Positions 28,225 through 37,260 of a stretch of DNA of 64,000 bases are shown in pieces. Location: NCBI GenBank assembly GCA_963827545.1, contig CAWHBI010000002.1:1-64000 (forward strand), read 5' to 3'. The notes beneath the pieces were generated by a model that saw nothing but the letters and a program-made list of their open reading frames with translations, did not search any database and was not told the origin of the DNA. Every line of letters starts with the position of its first letter. Within the stretch, counting starts at the first letter, position 1. The DNA is from AWTP1-13 sp963827545 (lineage in GTDB: Bacteria > Pseudomonadota > Alphaproteobacteria > Rhizobiales > Hyphomicrobiaceae). A program made the translations under genes and the position numbers.

Positions 28225-29676
28225 ATGCCCGAAACCACCCACGTCGACTACTCGACCAAGATCCCCAACAACGTCGGGCTGATGGACGACCAGCGCGTGC
28301 TGAAGGCGCTGGAGCAGTGGCACCCGGGCTATATCGACTGGTGGATGACCATGGGCCCGGAGGGCTTCCAGACCTCCGATGTCTATCTGCGCACCGCCAT
28401 CAGCATCGACCCCAAGGGCTGGGCCAAGTTCGATTACGTGAAGATGCCCGACTACCGCTGGGGCATCCTGCTGGCGCCCCGCCACGAGGGCCGCCAGGTC
28501 AATTTCGGCGCCCACAAGGGCGAGCCGGCCTGGCAGGAGGTGCCGGGCGAGTACCGCGCCTCGTTGCGGCGGCTGATCGTCATCCAGGGCGACACCGAGC
28601 CCGCCAGCGTCGAGCAGCAGCGCTTCCTCGGCAAGACCGCGCCTTCCCTCTACGACATGCGCAACCTGTTCCAGGTCAACGTCGAGGAAGGCCGGCACCT
28701 GTGGGCCATGGTCTATCTGCTGCACAAGTATTTCGGCAAGGACGGCCGCGAGGAGGCCGACGAGCTCCTGAACCGCCGCTCGGGCGATGCCGACAAGCCG
28801 CGCATGCTGGGCGCCTTCAACGAGGAGACGCCCGACTGGCTCTCCTTCTTCATGTTCACCTACTTCACCGACCGCGACGGCAAGATGCAGCTCGAAAGCC
28901 TGGCGCAGTCGGGCTTCGATCCGCTCTCGCGCACCTGCCGGTTCATGCTGACCGAGGAGGCGCACCACATGTTCGTCGGCGAGACCGGCGTCGGGCGCGC
29001 CATCGAGCGCACCTGCCAGGCCATGAAGGAGGCCGGCATCGAGGACCCGAACGACATCGCCGCCGTGCGCAAGCTCGGCGTCATCGACCTGCCGACCATG
29101 CAGAAGAAGGCCAACCTGCATTTCTCGCTGTCGCTCGACCTGTTCGGCTCGGAGGTGTCGACCAACGCCGCCAACTACTACAACTCCGGCGTCAAGGGCC
29201 GCTTCCAGGAGACCCGCATCGAGGACGATCACCTCCTCACCAGCGCCACCTACCCGGTGAGCAAGCTGGTCGACGGCAAGATCAAGATGGTCGACGAGCC
29301 GGCGCTCACCGCCATCAACATGCGCCTGCGCGACGACTACGTGGCCGACTGCGCCAAGGGCATGGAGCGCTGGAACAAGGTGATCGAGAAGGCCGGCGTG
29401 AACTACAGGCTGACGCTGCCGCACGTGGCCTTCCACCGCCACATCGGCGAGTTCCAGAACGTGAACGCATCCCCTGCCGGCGAGGTGCTGAGCGACGCCG
29501 AATGGGCCAAGAGGAAGGACCAGTGGCTGCCGTCCAAGGACGACGGCGACTTCATCGAAAGCCTGATGGCGCCCTGCTGGGAGCGCGGCAAGTTCGCCTC
29601 CTGGATCGCCCCGCCCAAGGTCGGCATCGACAACAAGGGCGGCGACTTCGAGTACGTGAAGATCCACCAGGCGTAG
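28225..29676 (+). CDS. boxB: Benzoyl-CoA 2,3-epoxidase, diiron subunit BoxB
   Basis: Oxygenase component of benzoyl-CoA 2,3-epoxidase, a diiron enzyme that converts benzoyl-CoA to 2,3-epoxybenzoyl-CoA with electrons from the reductase BoxA. The 483-residue protein shows the carboxylate/histidine ligand helices in VNVEEGRHLWAMVYLLHKYF (near residue 150) and FMLTEEAHHMFVGETGVGRA (near 240), an intact family N-terminus (STKIPNNVGLMDDQRVLKAL) and FHRHIGEFQNVNASPAGEVL near the C-terminus. The start at 28225 follows AAGAGGAAA. boxC is upstream and a Liv transporter downstream. boxA and the benzoate-CoA ligase gene are not in this window. Confidence 0.96.
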   Translation: MPETTHVDYSTKIPNNVGLMDDQRVLKALEQWHPGYIDWWMTMGPEGFQTSDVYLRTAISIDPKGWAKFDYVKMPDYRWGILLAPRHEGRQVNFGAHKGEPAWQEVPGEYRASLRRLIVIQGDTEPASVEQQRFLGKTAPSLYDMRNLFQVNVEEGRHLWAMVYLLHKYFGKDGREEADELLNRRSGDADKPRMLGAFNEETPDWLSFFMFTYFTDRDGKMQLESLAQSGFDPLSRTCRFMLTEEAHHMFVGETGVGRAIERTCQAMKEAGIEDPNDIAAVRKLGVIDLPTMQKKANLHFSLSLDLFGSEVSTNAANYYNSGVKGRFQETRIEDDHLLTSATYPVSKLVDGKIKMVDEPALTAINMRLRDDYVADCAKGMERWNKVIEKAGVNYRLTLPHVAFHRHIGEFQNVNASPAGEVLSDAEWAKRKDQWLPSKDDGDFIESLMAPCWERGKFASWIAPPKVGIDNKGGDFEYVKIHQA

Positions 29677-29683
29677 ATCCGAG

Positions 29684-29791
29684 TCCCCTCTCCCCATGCT
29701 TCTTCAGCATGGGGAGAGGGTTAGGGTGAGGGGCGGCCCCAAATGACGTCGGCGCTTTGTACCGCCCCTCACCTCATGCCGGGGAGAGGGA
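29684..29791. repeat. CTCTCCCC palindromic repeat after boxB
   Basis: CCCTCTCCCCATGCT pairs with AGCATGGGGAGAGGG (about 29688-29721). A second arm set, GGTGAGGGGCGG and CCGCCCCTCACC, encloses the loop to about 29772. It separates boxB from the transporter operon and could attenuate transcription. Confidence 0.75.
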
Positions 29792-29964
29792 GAGACGCTG
29801 CCCACTCACCGCACAGCGTGCTATGGCAGTAGGCGCCCGTGGCCGTTGCAAATGGACGTGCGCCGTGCGAGCTAGGGCGCAGCAAGAGCTGGCCGGCAAG
29901 GATCGGCCGCATTCGAAGCTCCGTCAGCATCCGGACCAGTGCATGCGAACTTAGGGAGGAAACC

Positions 29965-31173
29965 ATGATGAAAACTCGAAACGTGCCCGTCTCGTTCGTA
30001 CCCGTCTCGCGCAGAAGCCTGATCAAGGGCAGCGCGGCGCTCACCGCGGCCACCGCGATCCCGACGGGCTGGGCGATTGCCCAGGCCAAGCCCTTGAAGG
30101 TGGGGCTGATGCTTCCCTACTCGGGCACCTTCGCTCAGCTCGGCGAGAACATCACGCATGCCATCGAGCTGCTGATCGCCGAGAAGGGCGGCAAGCTCGG
30201 CGGCCGCGACATCCAGATCGTCAAGCTCGACGATGAATCCAAGCCCGATGTGGCCCCGCAGAACGCCGACCGCCTCGTCAAGCGCGACCAGGTCGACGTG
30301 CTGATCGGCACCGTGCACTCGGGCGTGCAGATGGGCATCCACAAGGTCGTGGCCGAGAGCGGCACGCTGACGATCGTGCCGAACGCCGGCAACGTCGCCG
30401 TGACGCGCGACCTGTGCGCCAAGAACGTGTTCCGCTCTTCCTTCACCAACTGGCAGCCGGCCTACGGCATGGGCGTCGCCGCCGCCAAGAAGGGCTACAA
30501 AAAGAGCGTGTGGGTCACTTGGGACTATGCTGCCGGCGCCGAGAGCGGTGCTGGATACAAGGAGGCTTTCGAGAAGGGCGGCGGGCAAGTCCTGCCCAGC
30601 CTCTTGCTGCCGTTCCCGCAGACCAATTTCCAGCCGCTGCTCGCGCAGATTCCCGGGCTCGGTGTGGATGTGGTCGGCGCCTTCTTCGCCGGCGGCGGTG
30701 CGGTCCAGTTCGTCAAGGAGTATGCGGCCGCCGGGCTCAAGGCGCCGCTGTGCGGCTCGGGCTTCCTGACCGAGGGCACGCTCGGCGCGCAGGGTAGCGC
30801 AGCCGAGGGCATCGAGACGGCGCTGCACTATGGCGATGGACTGGACAACCCGAAGAACAACGCCTTCCGCAAGGCCTTCAGGGACAAGGCAGGCCGCGAC
30901 GCCGACGTCTATGCCGTCGGCGGCTACGATGCAGCACAGCTGCTTGCTGTCGGCCTCGAGGCCGTGAAAGGCAAGATCGAGGACGAGGCCAGTCTCTACA
31001 AGGCGCTGCGCGCGGCCAAGATCGACAGCCCGCGCGGGCCGATCAGCATGTCGCCAGCGCAGAACGTCACGCAGAACATCTATCTGCGCAAGGCCGAGGG
31101 CGGGCAGAACAAGGTGATCGGAACCGCTGTCGAGAATCTCGCCGACCCGGGCACGGGCTGCAAGCTGGCTTGA
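29965..31173 (+). CDS. Liv-type ABC transporter substrate-binding protein, probably for an aromatic acid
   Basis: A 402-residue periplasmic receptor of the branched-chain amino acid/aromatic (HAAT) family. The N-terminus SRRSLIKGSAALTAATAIPT carries a twin-arginine motif, pointing to Tat or lipoprotein-type export. The mature protein begins KPLKVGLMLPYSGTFAQLGE, typical of the family, with GGYDAAQLLAVGLEAVKGKI near the C-terminus. GGGAGGA precedes the ATG at 29965. It lies directly downstream of boxB in the same direction and begins a complete transporter set, so benzoate or a related aromatic is the likely ligand. That ligand is an inference from context. Confidence 0.87.
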   Translation: MMKTRNVPVSFVPVSRRSLIKGSAALTAATAIPTGWAIAQAKPLKVGLMLPYSGTFAQLGENITHAIELLIAEKGGKLGGRDIQIVKLDDESKPDVAPQNADRLVKRDQVDVLIGTVHSGVQMGIHKVVAESGTLTIVPNAGNVAVTRDLCAKNVFRSSFTNWQPAYGMGVAAAKKGYKKSVWVTWDYAAGAESGAGYKEAFEKGGGQVLPSLLLPFPQTNFQPLLAQIPGLGVDVVGAFFAGGGAVQFVKEYAAAGLKAPLCGSGFLTEGTLGAQGSAAEGIETALHYGDGLDNPKNNAFRKAFRDKAGRDADVYAVGGYDAAQLLAVGLEAVKGKIEDEASLYKALRAAKIDSPRGPISMSPAQNVTQNIYLRKAEGGQNKVIGTAVENLADPGTGCKLA

Positions 31174-31182
31174 TTACGCATC

Positions 31183-31314
31183 TCTCCCTCTCCCCGCCTG
31201 CCGGAGGAGAGGGCATGCGGGGCGAGGGGCGGCCCCAGGCGCAGCCTCGCGCGATGGGTTTGTGTCCGCCCCTCACCCTAACCCTCTCCCCACTGGAAGA
31301 TGTGGGGAGAGGGG
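31183..31314. repeat. CTCTCCCC palindromic repeat between binding protein and LivH
   Basis: CTCTCCCCGCC/GGAGGAGAGGG arms at about 31189-31214, then CCCCTCACCCTAACCCTCTC facing GGGGAGAGGGG at 31273-31314. It is the third copy of this family in the box region. Confidence 0.75.
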
Positions 31315-31343
31315 AGTGGGGCCAGGGAACAAGGACGTGCCGC

Positions 31344-32216
31344 ATGGATTTCCCGGGCCTCTTCGCGCAACTCCTCAATGGAGTTCAATACGGCCTGCTG
31401 CTGTTCCTCATCGCCAGCGGCCTGACGCTGATTTTCGGCGTCATGGGCATCATCAATCTCGCCCACGGCTCCATGTTCATGATCGGCGCCTACGTGGCGT
31501 TCCTGGTCGCCCGGCAATGGGGATCGGTGTGGATCGCCCTGCCGGTGGCGATGGCGGGCGGCATCCTGCTGGGGCTGCTGCTGGAGCGCGGCCTGTTCCG
31601 CTTCTTCTACCATCGCGAGCACCTCGACCAGGTGCTGCTGACCTTCGCCCTCATCCTGCTGTTCGAGGAATCGCGCTCGCTGATCGTGGGCAACGACTTC
31701 TACTCCGTGCCGGTACCATCGCTGTTCGACTTCTCGGTCCCCATCACGTCGGGGTTCAGCTATTCGGCGTACCGTTTCATGGTGATCGGCATCTGCCTGG
31801 CGCTGGCGGCGCTGCTGTTCTGGTGGATCGAGCGCACGAACATGGGAGCCATCATCCGCGCGGCCGCCGAGAAGCCCGAGATGGTGGACGTGCTCGGCAT
31901 CGACGCGCGCCGCATCCACATGACCGTATTCGCGATCGGCACGGCGCTTGCCCTGCTCGCCGGTGTCCTCGCCGCGCCGCTTTACTCCGTCTACCCCAAC
32001 ATGGGCGATGGCTTCCTCATCATTTCCTTCGTGGTGGTGGTGATCGGCGGGCTCGGCTCCGTCTCGGGCGCGTTCTGGTCAGCGCTGGTCATCGGGCTTG
32101 TCGATACGCTCGGCAAGGCTTACGCGCCCAGGGTGGCGGGCCTTGCCGTGTACGTGCTGATGGCCGCCGTGCTGCTCTGGCGCCCCTCCGGCTTGTTCGG
32201 GCAGCGGACCGCGTGA
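31344..32216 (+). CDS. livH: Branched-chain/aromatic ABC transporter permease LivH-like
   Basis: A 290-residue inner-membrane permease with eight or more hydrophobic spans. Landmarks are GLLLFLIASGLTLIFGVMGI, NLAHGSMFMIGAYVAF, MGAIIRAAAEKPEMVDVLGI (the ATPase-contacting loop) and VVVIGGLGSVSGAFWSALVI, all normal for LivH. It works with the LivM, LivG and LivF proteins encoded downstream. The start at 31344 leaves only the upstream repeat between it and the receptor gene. Confidence 0.9.
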   Translation: MDFPGLFAQLLNGVQYGLLLFLIASGLTLIFGVMGIINLAHGSMFMIGAYVAFLVARQWGSVWIALPVAMAGGILLGLLLERGLFRFFYHREHLDQVLLTFALILLFEESRSLIVGNDFYSVPVPSLFDFSVPITSGFSYSAYRFMVIGICLALAALLFWWIERTNMGAIIRAAAEKPEMVDVLGIDARRIHMTVFAIGTALALLAGVLAAPLYSVYPNMGDGFLIISFVVVVIGGLGSVSGAFWSALVIGLVDTLGKAYAPRVAGLAVYVLMAAVLLWRPSGLFGQRTA

Positions 32217-32235
32217 GATAGAGGAGCGGGCAGAG

Positions 32236-33246
32236 ATGCTGCCGGAGAGCATGGCAGTGCGCCTGATGCTGGGGCTGGGAGCAGCCGTGCTTGCCCTGCT
32301 GCCCCTGCTCGTGTCGCCCTACTATGTCGAGCTCGGCACCTACGCGCTCATTTCCGCCATGCTGGCGCTCAGCCTGCAGCTGCTGGTGGGATGCACGGGC
32401 CTCGTCAGCCTCGGCCACGCGGCCTTCTACGGGCTCGCCGCCTACACCGTCTATCTCATCACGCCGGCGAGCGGCGGCCGCTCGATCCTGATCACGCTGC
32501 CGGCCGCGGTCGCCGTGGCGGGCCTCGCCGCGCTCGTCATCGGCGCCCTGTCGCTCAGGACTCGCGGCTTCTTCTTTCTGATGGTGACCCTGGCCTTCGG
32601 GCAGATGGTGTTCTTTCTCTTCCACGACACCAAGCTCGGTGGCGGCACCGACGGCGCCTTTCTGTCGCGGCCGCTGTTGTCGATCTTCGACTGGCAGCTG
32701 GAGCTCAACCGCCGCCAGCGCCCGATCGCCATCTACTACGTCTCCCTCGTCCTCCTCGTTGGCATGTACTTGGGACTAGTGATGCTGCTGCGCTCGCTGT
32801 TCGGGCGCGTGCTCGAGGGCATCCGCGTCAACGAGGGACGCATGGTCGCGCTGGGGTTCAACACCTATCGCTACAAGCTGGCGGCTTTCGTGATCGCCGG
32901 CCTGCTCGCCGGCGTCGCCGGCCACATGTGGGCCATGCATCGCGGCTTCGTGAACCCCGAGCTGATCGGCTGGCACCGCTCCGCCGAGGCACTGCTGATG
33001 ATCCTCATGGGCGGGCTCACGACGCTGCACGGCCCCATCATCGGCGCTCTGGCCTATACGGGCCTGGGCGAGGTCGCCCAGCTCGTCACGGAGCGCAAGC
33101 TGCTGGTGGAGGGCCTCGTCATCCTGTTCGTGGTCATTCTTCTGCCGAAGGGCCTCAGCGGCATCAGGCTGCCTCGGTGGCCGCTGCAGTCGCCGCTGGC
33201 GAAGGGATCGCCGTCCGGTGCAGCCGAGGCCCGCCCGCATGGCTGA
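32236..33246 (+). CDS. livM: Branched-chain/aromatic ABC transporter permease LivM-like
   Basis: A 336-residue permease with LivM features: YALISAMLALSLQLLVGCTG, GLVSLGHAAFYGLAAYTVYL, RTRGFFFLMVTLAFGQMVFF and the coupling loop GRVLEGIRVNEGRMVALGFN. GAGGAGCGGGCAGAG precedes the ATG at 32236. The 3' end overlaps livG by eight bases, indicating translational coupling. The short C-terminal tail is cytoplasmic. Confidence 0.9.
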   Translation: MLPESMAVRLMLGLGAAVLALLPLLVSPYYVELGTYALISAMLALSLQLLVGCTGLVSLGHAAFYGLAAYTVYLITPASGGRSILITLPAAVAVAGLAALVIGALSLRTRGFFFLMVTLAFGQMVFFLFHDTKLGGGTDGAFLSRPLLSIFDWQLELNRRQRPIAIYYVSLVLLVGMYLGLVMLLRSLFGRVLEGIRVNEGRMVALGFNTYRYKLAAFVIAGLLAGVAGHMWAMHRGFVNPELIGWHRSAEALLMILMGGLTTLHGPIIGALAYTGLGEVAQLVTERKLLVEGLVILFVVILLPKGLSGIRLPRWPLQSPLAKGSPSGAAEARPHG

Positions 33247-34006
33247 CGGACGCCCATCGACGCCGCCGGTGCTTGCGACGCACGGGCTCACCCGCAATTT
33301 CGGCGGGCTCGTCGCCGTGCGCGAGGTTTCCGTCTCGCTGCACCACGGGGAGCTGCACGCCATCATCGGGCCGAACGGCGCCGGCAAGACCACGCTCGTC
33401 AACCTGCTGTCCGGCGAGATCAGGCCAACGGCGGGACGCATCGAGCTGGAGGGCCGCGAGGTGGGGGGCGAGCCGGCCTGGCGCCTGGCGCGACTGGGCG
33501 TTGGGCGTTCTTTCCAGCGCACCAACATCTTTGCTCCTCTCAGCGTGCTGGAGAACGTGCGGCTTGCAGCGCAGGCGGTTGAAGCCTCCGGGCGCAGCCC
33601 GCTGAGGCAGGCCAAGGGCGAGACCGATCTCATCGCCAAGGCACAGGAAGCGCTCGAGCGCGTCGGCCTCACCAATTCAGAAGCGCGCGTTGCCGGCACC
33701 CTCTCGCACGGTGAGCAGCGCCAGCTCGAGATCGCCATGGCGCTCGCCGGCAACCCCAAGGTGCTGCTGCTCGACGAGCCGCTGGCCGGCATGGGCCCGG
33801 AGGAATCGGAACGCATGACCGCCCTCCTCAAGGGCCTGGCGCGCGAGCACGCCGTGCTCCTCATCGAGCACGACATGGACTTCGTGTTCGCCGTTGCCGA
33901 CTGGATGACCGTGATGGCCGAGGGCGCCGTGCTGGCGGAAGGGCGGCCGGAGGCGATCCGCGCCAATGTGGCCGTGCAGCAGGCCTACCTCGGGGGCCAT
34001 GCCTGA
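33239..34006 (+). CDS. livG: Branched-chain/aromatic ABC transporter ATPase LivG-like
   Basis: A 255-residue ATPase. Walker A is GPNGAGKTTL, the signature is LSHGEQRQLEIAMAL (a SHGEQ variant common in LivG), Walker B is KVLLLDEPLAGMGPEES, and the switch histidine is in LLIEHDMDFVF. VGRSFQRTNIFAPLSVLENV is the Q-loop region. The ATG at 33239 lies inside livM. The first codon of livF overlaps its stop. Confidence 0.93.
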   Translation: MADGRPSTPPVLATHGLTRNFGGLVAVREVSVSLHHGELHAIIGPNGAGKTTLVNLLSGEIRPTAGRIELEGREVGGEPAWRLARLGVGRSFQRTNIFAPLSVLENVRLAAQAVEASGRSPLRQAKGETDLIAKAQEALERVGLTNSEARVAGTLSHGEQRQLEIAMALAGNPKVLLLDEPLAGMGPEESERMTALLKGLAREHAVLLIEHDMDFVFAVADWMTVMAEGAVLAEGRPEAIRANVAVQQAYLGGHA

Positions 34007-34736
34007 TGCCGGCTGCCTCCACCAGCGCGCCCATCCTGGCGGGGCAGGACCTCAATACCTTCTACGGCCAGAGCCACATCCTGCGCGATGTTTCCATCGC
34101 CATCCGGCCCGGCGAAACCATCGGCCTGATGGGCCGCAACGGCATGGGCAAGACCACGCTCATTCGCACGCTGGTGGGGCTGGTGCGGTCGCGCAGCGGC
34201 CGTATCGAGGTCGACGGGCAGGACGTCACGCGCACGCCGGCGCATGCCATTGCCCGGCGCGGCATCGCCTACGTGCCGGAAGGCCGCGGCATCTTCGCAA
34301 CGTTGAGTGTGGCCGAGAACATGGCGATCGCCGAGCGCGCCGGCACGCGATGGCGCAACGCGCTGGACGCGCGATCGCGTGCTCGAGCTCTTCCCGCGCC
34401 TGGCCGAGCGGCTCGGCAATCGCGGCGATCAGCTCTCCGGCGGGGAGCAGCAGATGCTGGCGATCGGCCGCGCGCTCGTCACCAACCCGCGCCTGCTCAT
34501 CCTGGACGAGGCCACCGAGGGCCTGGCACCGATCGTGCGCGAGGAGATTCTGGAAGACCATCCGCCTCATCCGCGCCACCGGCATGGCCACCCTGATCGT
34601 CGACAAGACGGTCTCGGTCGTCACCGAGATCGCCGATCGCATCGTCATCCTCGTCAAGGGCGAGACCGTGTTCGAGGGCACCCCCGCCGAGCTCACGGCC
34701 AACCCCGAGCTCATGCACCGCCACCTCGGCGTGTGA
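34006..34736 (+). CDS. livF: Branched-chain/aromatic ABC transporter ATPase LivF-like, two frameshifts
   Basis: The second ATPase of the Liv system, read from three frames: GETIGLMGRNGMGKTTLIRT (Walker A) to VAENMAIAERAG, then LELFPRLAERLGNRGDQLSG and GGEQQMLAIGRALVTNPRLL, ILDEATEGLAPIVREEIL (signature and Walker B), then TIRLIRATGMATLIVDKTVS to ELMHRHLGV and the TGA at 34734-34736. Breaks lie near 34360 and near 34555, where one extra A between CTGGA and AGACC explains the second. The repaired length is about 240 residues. It is the last gene of the transporter operon and is followed by a long palindromic repeat. Confidence 0.88.
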
Positions 34737-34762
34737 TGGCCGCGTGGCGAGCCAATCAATCA

Positions 34763-34891
34763 ACCCGTCATCCCGGAAGCCGAGGCCTTGGCCGAGGCTA
34801 TCCGGGACCTGCCACATCGACATACCTCGCTGCAGATCCCGGCTCTGCGCGATCGCGCTTTGAGCGCGATCGCTGGGCCGGGATGACGGGT
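34763..34891. repeat. 129-bp palindromic repeat after livF
   Basis: Outer arms ACCCGTCATCCCGG (34763-34776) and CCGGGATGACGGGT (34878-34891), with an inner stem GATCGCGCT/AGCGCGATC. This is a classic alphaproteobacterial intergenic repeat and probably a bidirectional transcription stop between livF and the convergent gene. Confidence 0.8.
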
Positions 34892-34897
34892 GGAGTG

Positions 34898-35702
34898 CTA
34901 AACGCCGGGGCGCGGCGCTTTCCTCGCCGGCGCCCCGCCGCGCGCCTGCGCCGCGCGCCGCTGCTGCGCCGCCGTCTGCAGCGCAATCCAGCGGCGGCAG
35001 CTCACGAGCTTCCGGTTGCAGTACACCGCAATGGCAGGCGCCTTCTCAGGAGGCGCCGGACCAAGACGCGGACCTGGCCGTAGCGTCACCAGCCGCTCGC
35101 CGGCCTCGCCGATGTCCTGCGCAGCCCTGGCGATCAGCTGAGCCGCGCTCATGCCGCTCATGAAAGGGTTGGCGGCAAACACCGGAGGGCTGAGAATCTC
35201 CGCAAGTTGCGTCTCGGGCTGCGCCCGCAGAAGGCGCACGGCAGCGGTCGGACCCACCAGAAAAGCCAGTCTCAGGTGGCCGAACGTCGGTTTCAGCCCC
35301 TGCTCGGAGAGGTGCGCCAGATTGTCCCTCGAATAGGCGGCGGCAGCCCGGCGCGCAAAGTCCCGGTTGGTCCGCAGGGCGAGGAGCTGCTCGTCACTGA
35401 GGGGCGCAACCTCGGCGGTGAAGTGCCGCCGCGCCACCTCGATGAAGGTCGCCTTGATGAACTGAAACGGTCCGAGCGCCGTCGAGCGTGGATTGGCCGC
35501 CAGGTCGCGGCCGTCCGACTCGGCCAGCATCAGCCGGTCGAGGAAGGTCTTCGAATGCCGCCTCGGACGCGCCGATGGCCGGCTCGTGCCCGATGGCCTT
35601 GCCGGCCGGGCCCTCGGCCGCAAACGCCGCATCGCAGACAAGGGCCCCGGCGATAAGCCCCACCGCAATCCTGCGGACGAGGCGAATGGTGAGGGTACCC
35701 AA
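34898..35702 (-). CDS. Lytic transglycosylase-like (SLT fold) exported protein, frameshifted
   Basis: The first frame from 35702 has a signal peptide (RRIAVGLIAGALVCDAAFAA) and reads to SEAAFE. Near 35550 one extra A diverts it; the next frame continues TFLDRLMLAESDGRDLAANP, STALGPFQFIKATFIEVARR and LRLAFLVGPTAAVRLL to the TGA at 34898-34900. MLAESDG with the following STALGPFQF resembles the catalytic-Glu and GLMQ regions of SLT-type lytic transglycosylases, so peptidoglycan cleavage is likely. The C-terminus is Arg/Ala-rich and carries two cysteines. An apparent 467-residue frame that joins this gene to its upstream neighbour is an artefact of two frameshifts. Confidence 0.7.
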
Positions 35703-35825
35703 CGGTGCGTGTTTCTCCGGTTCGTGTTTGGTCGGCCCCGGATGATGCCCATGCCCGCGCTGCCGGCGTCAATGGGGAAACCCCCTGCCGATATCAAATC
35801 GTCGCAGTCAAGGTGCGAGGCACAC

Positions 35826-36301
35826 TCAGTTCTTGCGGACTTGCGCCATCTCGAGGTCGACCTCCGCCAGCTCGCGATCGAGGTCGACGGCGACGCATTT
35901 CTTCTCGCCCATGGCGCGCTGCACGGCGTACGCATGCGCGCGCTCGCGATTGTATTCCGCGACGGCGTCCAGGCCTTTTTCGGCCCGCTGAACAAGCGTC
36001 CGAACAGCGAGAAGGCGGTGGGAGGCGCGGTTGCCAGCTCGACTTTGGCCTTGGCCGGCAGCCCCTTGAGGATCTGGATGCGCCCATAGATGTTCCTGTA
36101 AAGCCCCTGACAGTCCGCCGATTGCTCGCTGCGTTCGAGAATGTAATTCCCGTCGCCCTGCAGTCCGACCTTGGCGCTGGCACAGCTCCACAGGCACGGT
36201 GCGCCCGCCAACAGCACTAAGCAACGGATGGTGCGCACGGACTTGACGGTCGCCTGTCGCCTGAGAGTAATGGCCGCAAGTGGAGCGTCAAAGTATGGCA
36301 C
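35826..36301 (-). CDS. Hypothetical exported protein, possibly a lipoprotein, frameshifted
   Basis: The first frame has a hydrophobic N-terminus (TIRCLVLLAGAPCLWSCASA) that could be a lipoprotein signal with cysteine at LWSC. Then follow GDGNYILERSEQSADCQGLY and YGRIQILKGLPAKAKVELAT. Near 35985 the frame shifts and continues GLDAVAEYNRERAHAYAVQR, AMGEKKCVAVDLDRELAEVD, ending QVRKN at a TGA. A GTG at 36238 is a shorter start that would suit the signal peptide better. I do not recognise the family. It lies 123 bases upstream of the transglycosylase-like gene, same strand, so both may be envelope proteins of one operon. Confidence 0.55.
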
Positions 36302-36402
36302 GCGGATGTCCGCTACCCGGGCTGGAGAATCGAGGCGTACGCGCTGGAAATGCTTCTAGGCGCCCTTCCGACATGATCGCAAGGCACTCCCAGCAACACA
36401 AC

Positions 36403-37176
36403 ATGCCCTTTGCCACCATCGACGGCCGCCGCATCGAATATCGTGCGATATTGGGAGACGCCGGCTCGCGTCCGACTTTGGTGTTCCTGCACGAGGGCCT
36501 GGGCGCGGTTGCCCTATGGCGCGACTTCCCGGACAAGGTGGCGCGCCGCCTTGGCGCACCTGCGGTTGTCTACTCACGTTTCGGTTACGGCCAGTCCGAT
36601 GGGCTCCTGGCCAGGCGCACGCCGCGGTTCATGCACGAGGAGGCACTCGATGTCCTGCCGCGCCTGCTCGACCAGCTCGGCATCGAGCGCCCGCTGCTGA
36701 TCGGCCATTCCGATGGTGCCTCCATTGCGCTCATTCACGGGGCAGTTTCGAAGCGCCCCGTGCACGGTCTGGTATGCATGGCGCCGCACGTGTTCGTGGA
36801 GCCGGTGTGCGTGGAGAGCATCGGCAGGATCCGCGAGACCTATCGCGCGACCGACGAGTTGAAGCAGCGCCTCGCCAGGTATCACGCACGCGTGGACGAC
36901 GCGTTCCTGGGATGGGCGGACATCTGGCTGGAGCCCGAGTTCCTGACGTGGTCGATCGAGGACCTCGTGGGCAGCATCACGCGGCCGATGCTGCTGATCC
37001 AGGGCCGCGACGACGAATACGGCACGCTGGCCCAGCTCGACCGCATCGAGGCCCGGGCGAATGCGCCCACCTCACGCCTCGTGCTCGACCGCTGCGGCCA
37101 CTCCCCGCATCGCGACCAGGAGGCGGCCGTGGTCGATTCCATCGTTGCCTTCGCGAACGGCCTCGTCTCGCCGTAG
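36403..37176 (+). CDS. Alpha/beta hydrolase
   Basis: A 257-residue alpha/beta-hydrolase. The oxyanion region is VFLHEGLGAVALWRDFPDKV, the nucleophile elbow GHSDGAS carries the catalytic Ser, the acid is probably in IQGRDDEYG, and the His is in DRCGHSPHRDQ. The start at 36403 fits the family (MPFATIDGRRIEYR); an ATG at 36373 adds ten residues. Hydrolases of this type often sit in benzoate box clusters, and it follows the box/Liv region, but its substrate is unknown. Its stop TAG is the first three bases after CC in the palindromic repeat that begins at 37173. Confidence 0.85.
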   Translation: MPFATIDGRRIEYRAILGDAGSRPTLVFLHEGLGAVALWRDFPDKVARRLGAPAVVYSRFGYGQSDGLLARRTPRFMHEEALDVLPRLLDQLGIERPLLIGHSDGASIALIHGAVSKRPVHGLVCMAPHVFVEPVCVESIGRIRETYRATDELKQRLARYHARVDDAFLGWADIWLEPEFLTWSIEDLVGSITRPMLLIQGRDDEYGTLAQLDRIEARANAPTSRLVLDRCGHSPHRDQEAAVVDSIVAFANGLVSP

Positions 37177-37253
37177 GGCGCAATAGCGAAGCGTATTGCG
37201 CCGTTTTGTCCGTGCAATCGGCGCAATGCGGCTAGCGCCTTATTGCGCCCTAC
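37173..37253. repeat. GTAGGGCGCAATA palindromic repeat, first copy
   Basis: Arms GTAGGGCGCAATAG... and ...TTATTGCGCCCTAC with an inner CGTATTGCGCC/GGCGCAATGCG stem. It begins at the stop codon of the alpha/beta hydrolase gene. The reverse complement of the same element is at 46583-46667. Confidence 0.85.
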
Positions 37254-37260
37254 GATGTTC

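Noticed and set aside
34898..36301. Single 467-residue gene
   Set aside because: The frame joins the N-terminal half of one exported protein to the C-terminal part of another through nonsense sequence; two separate frameshifted genes explain it better.
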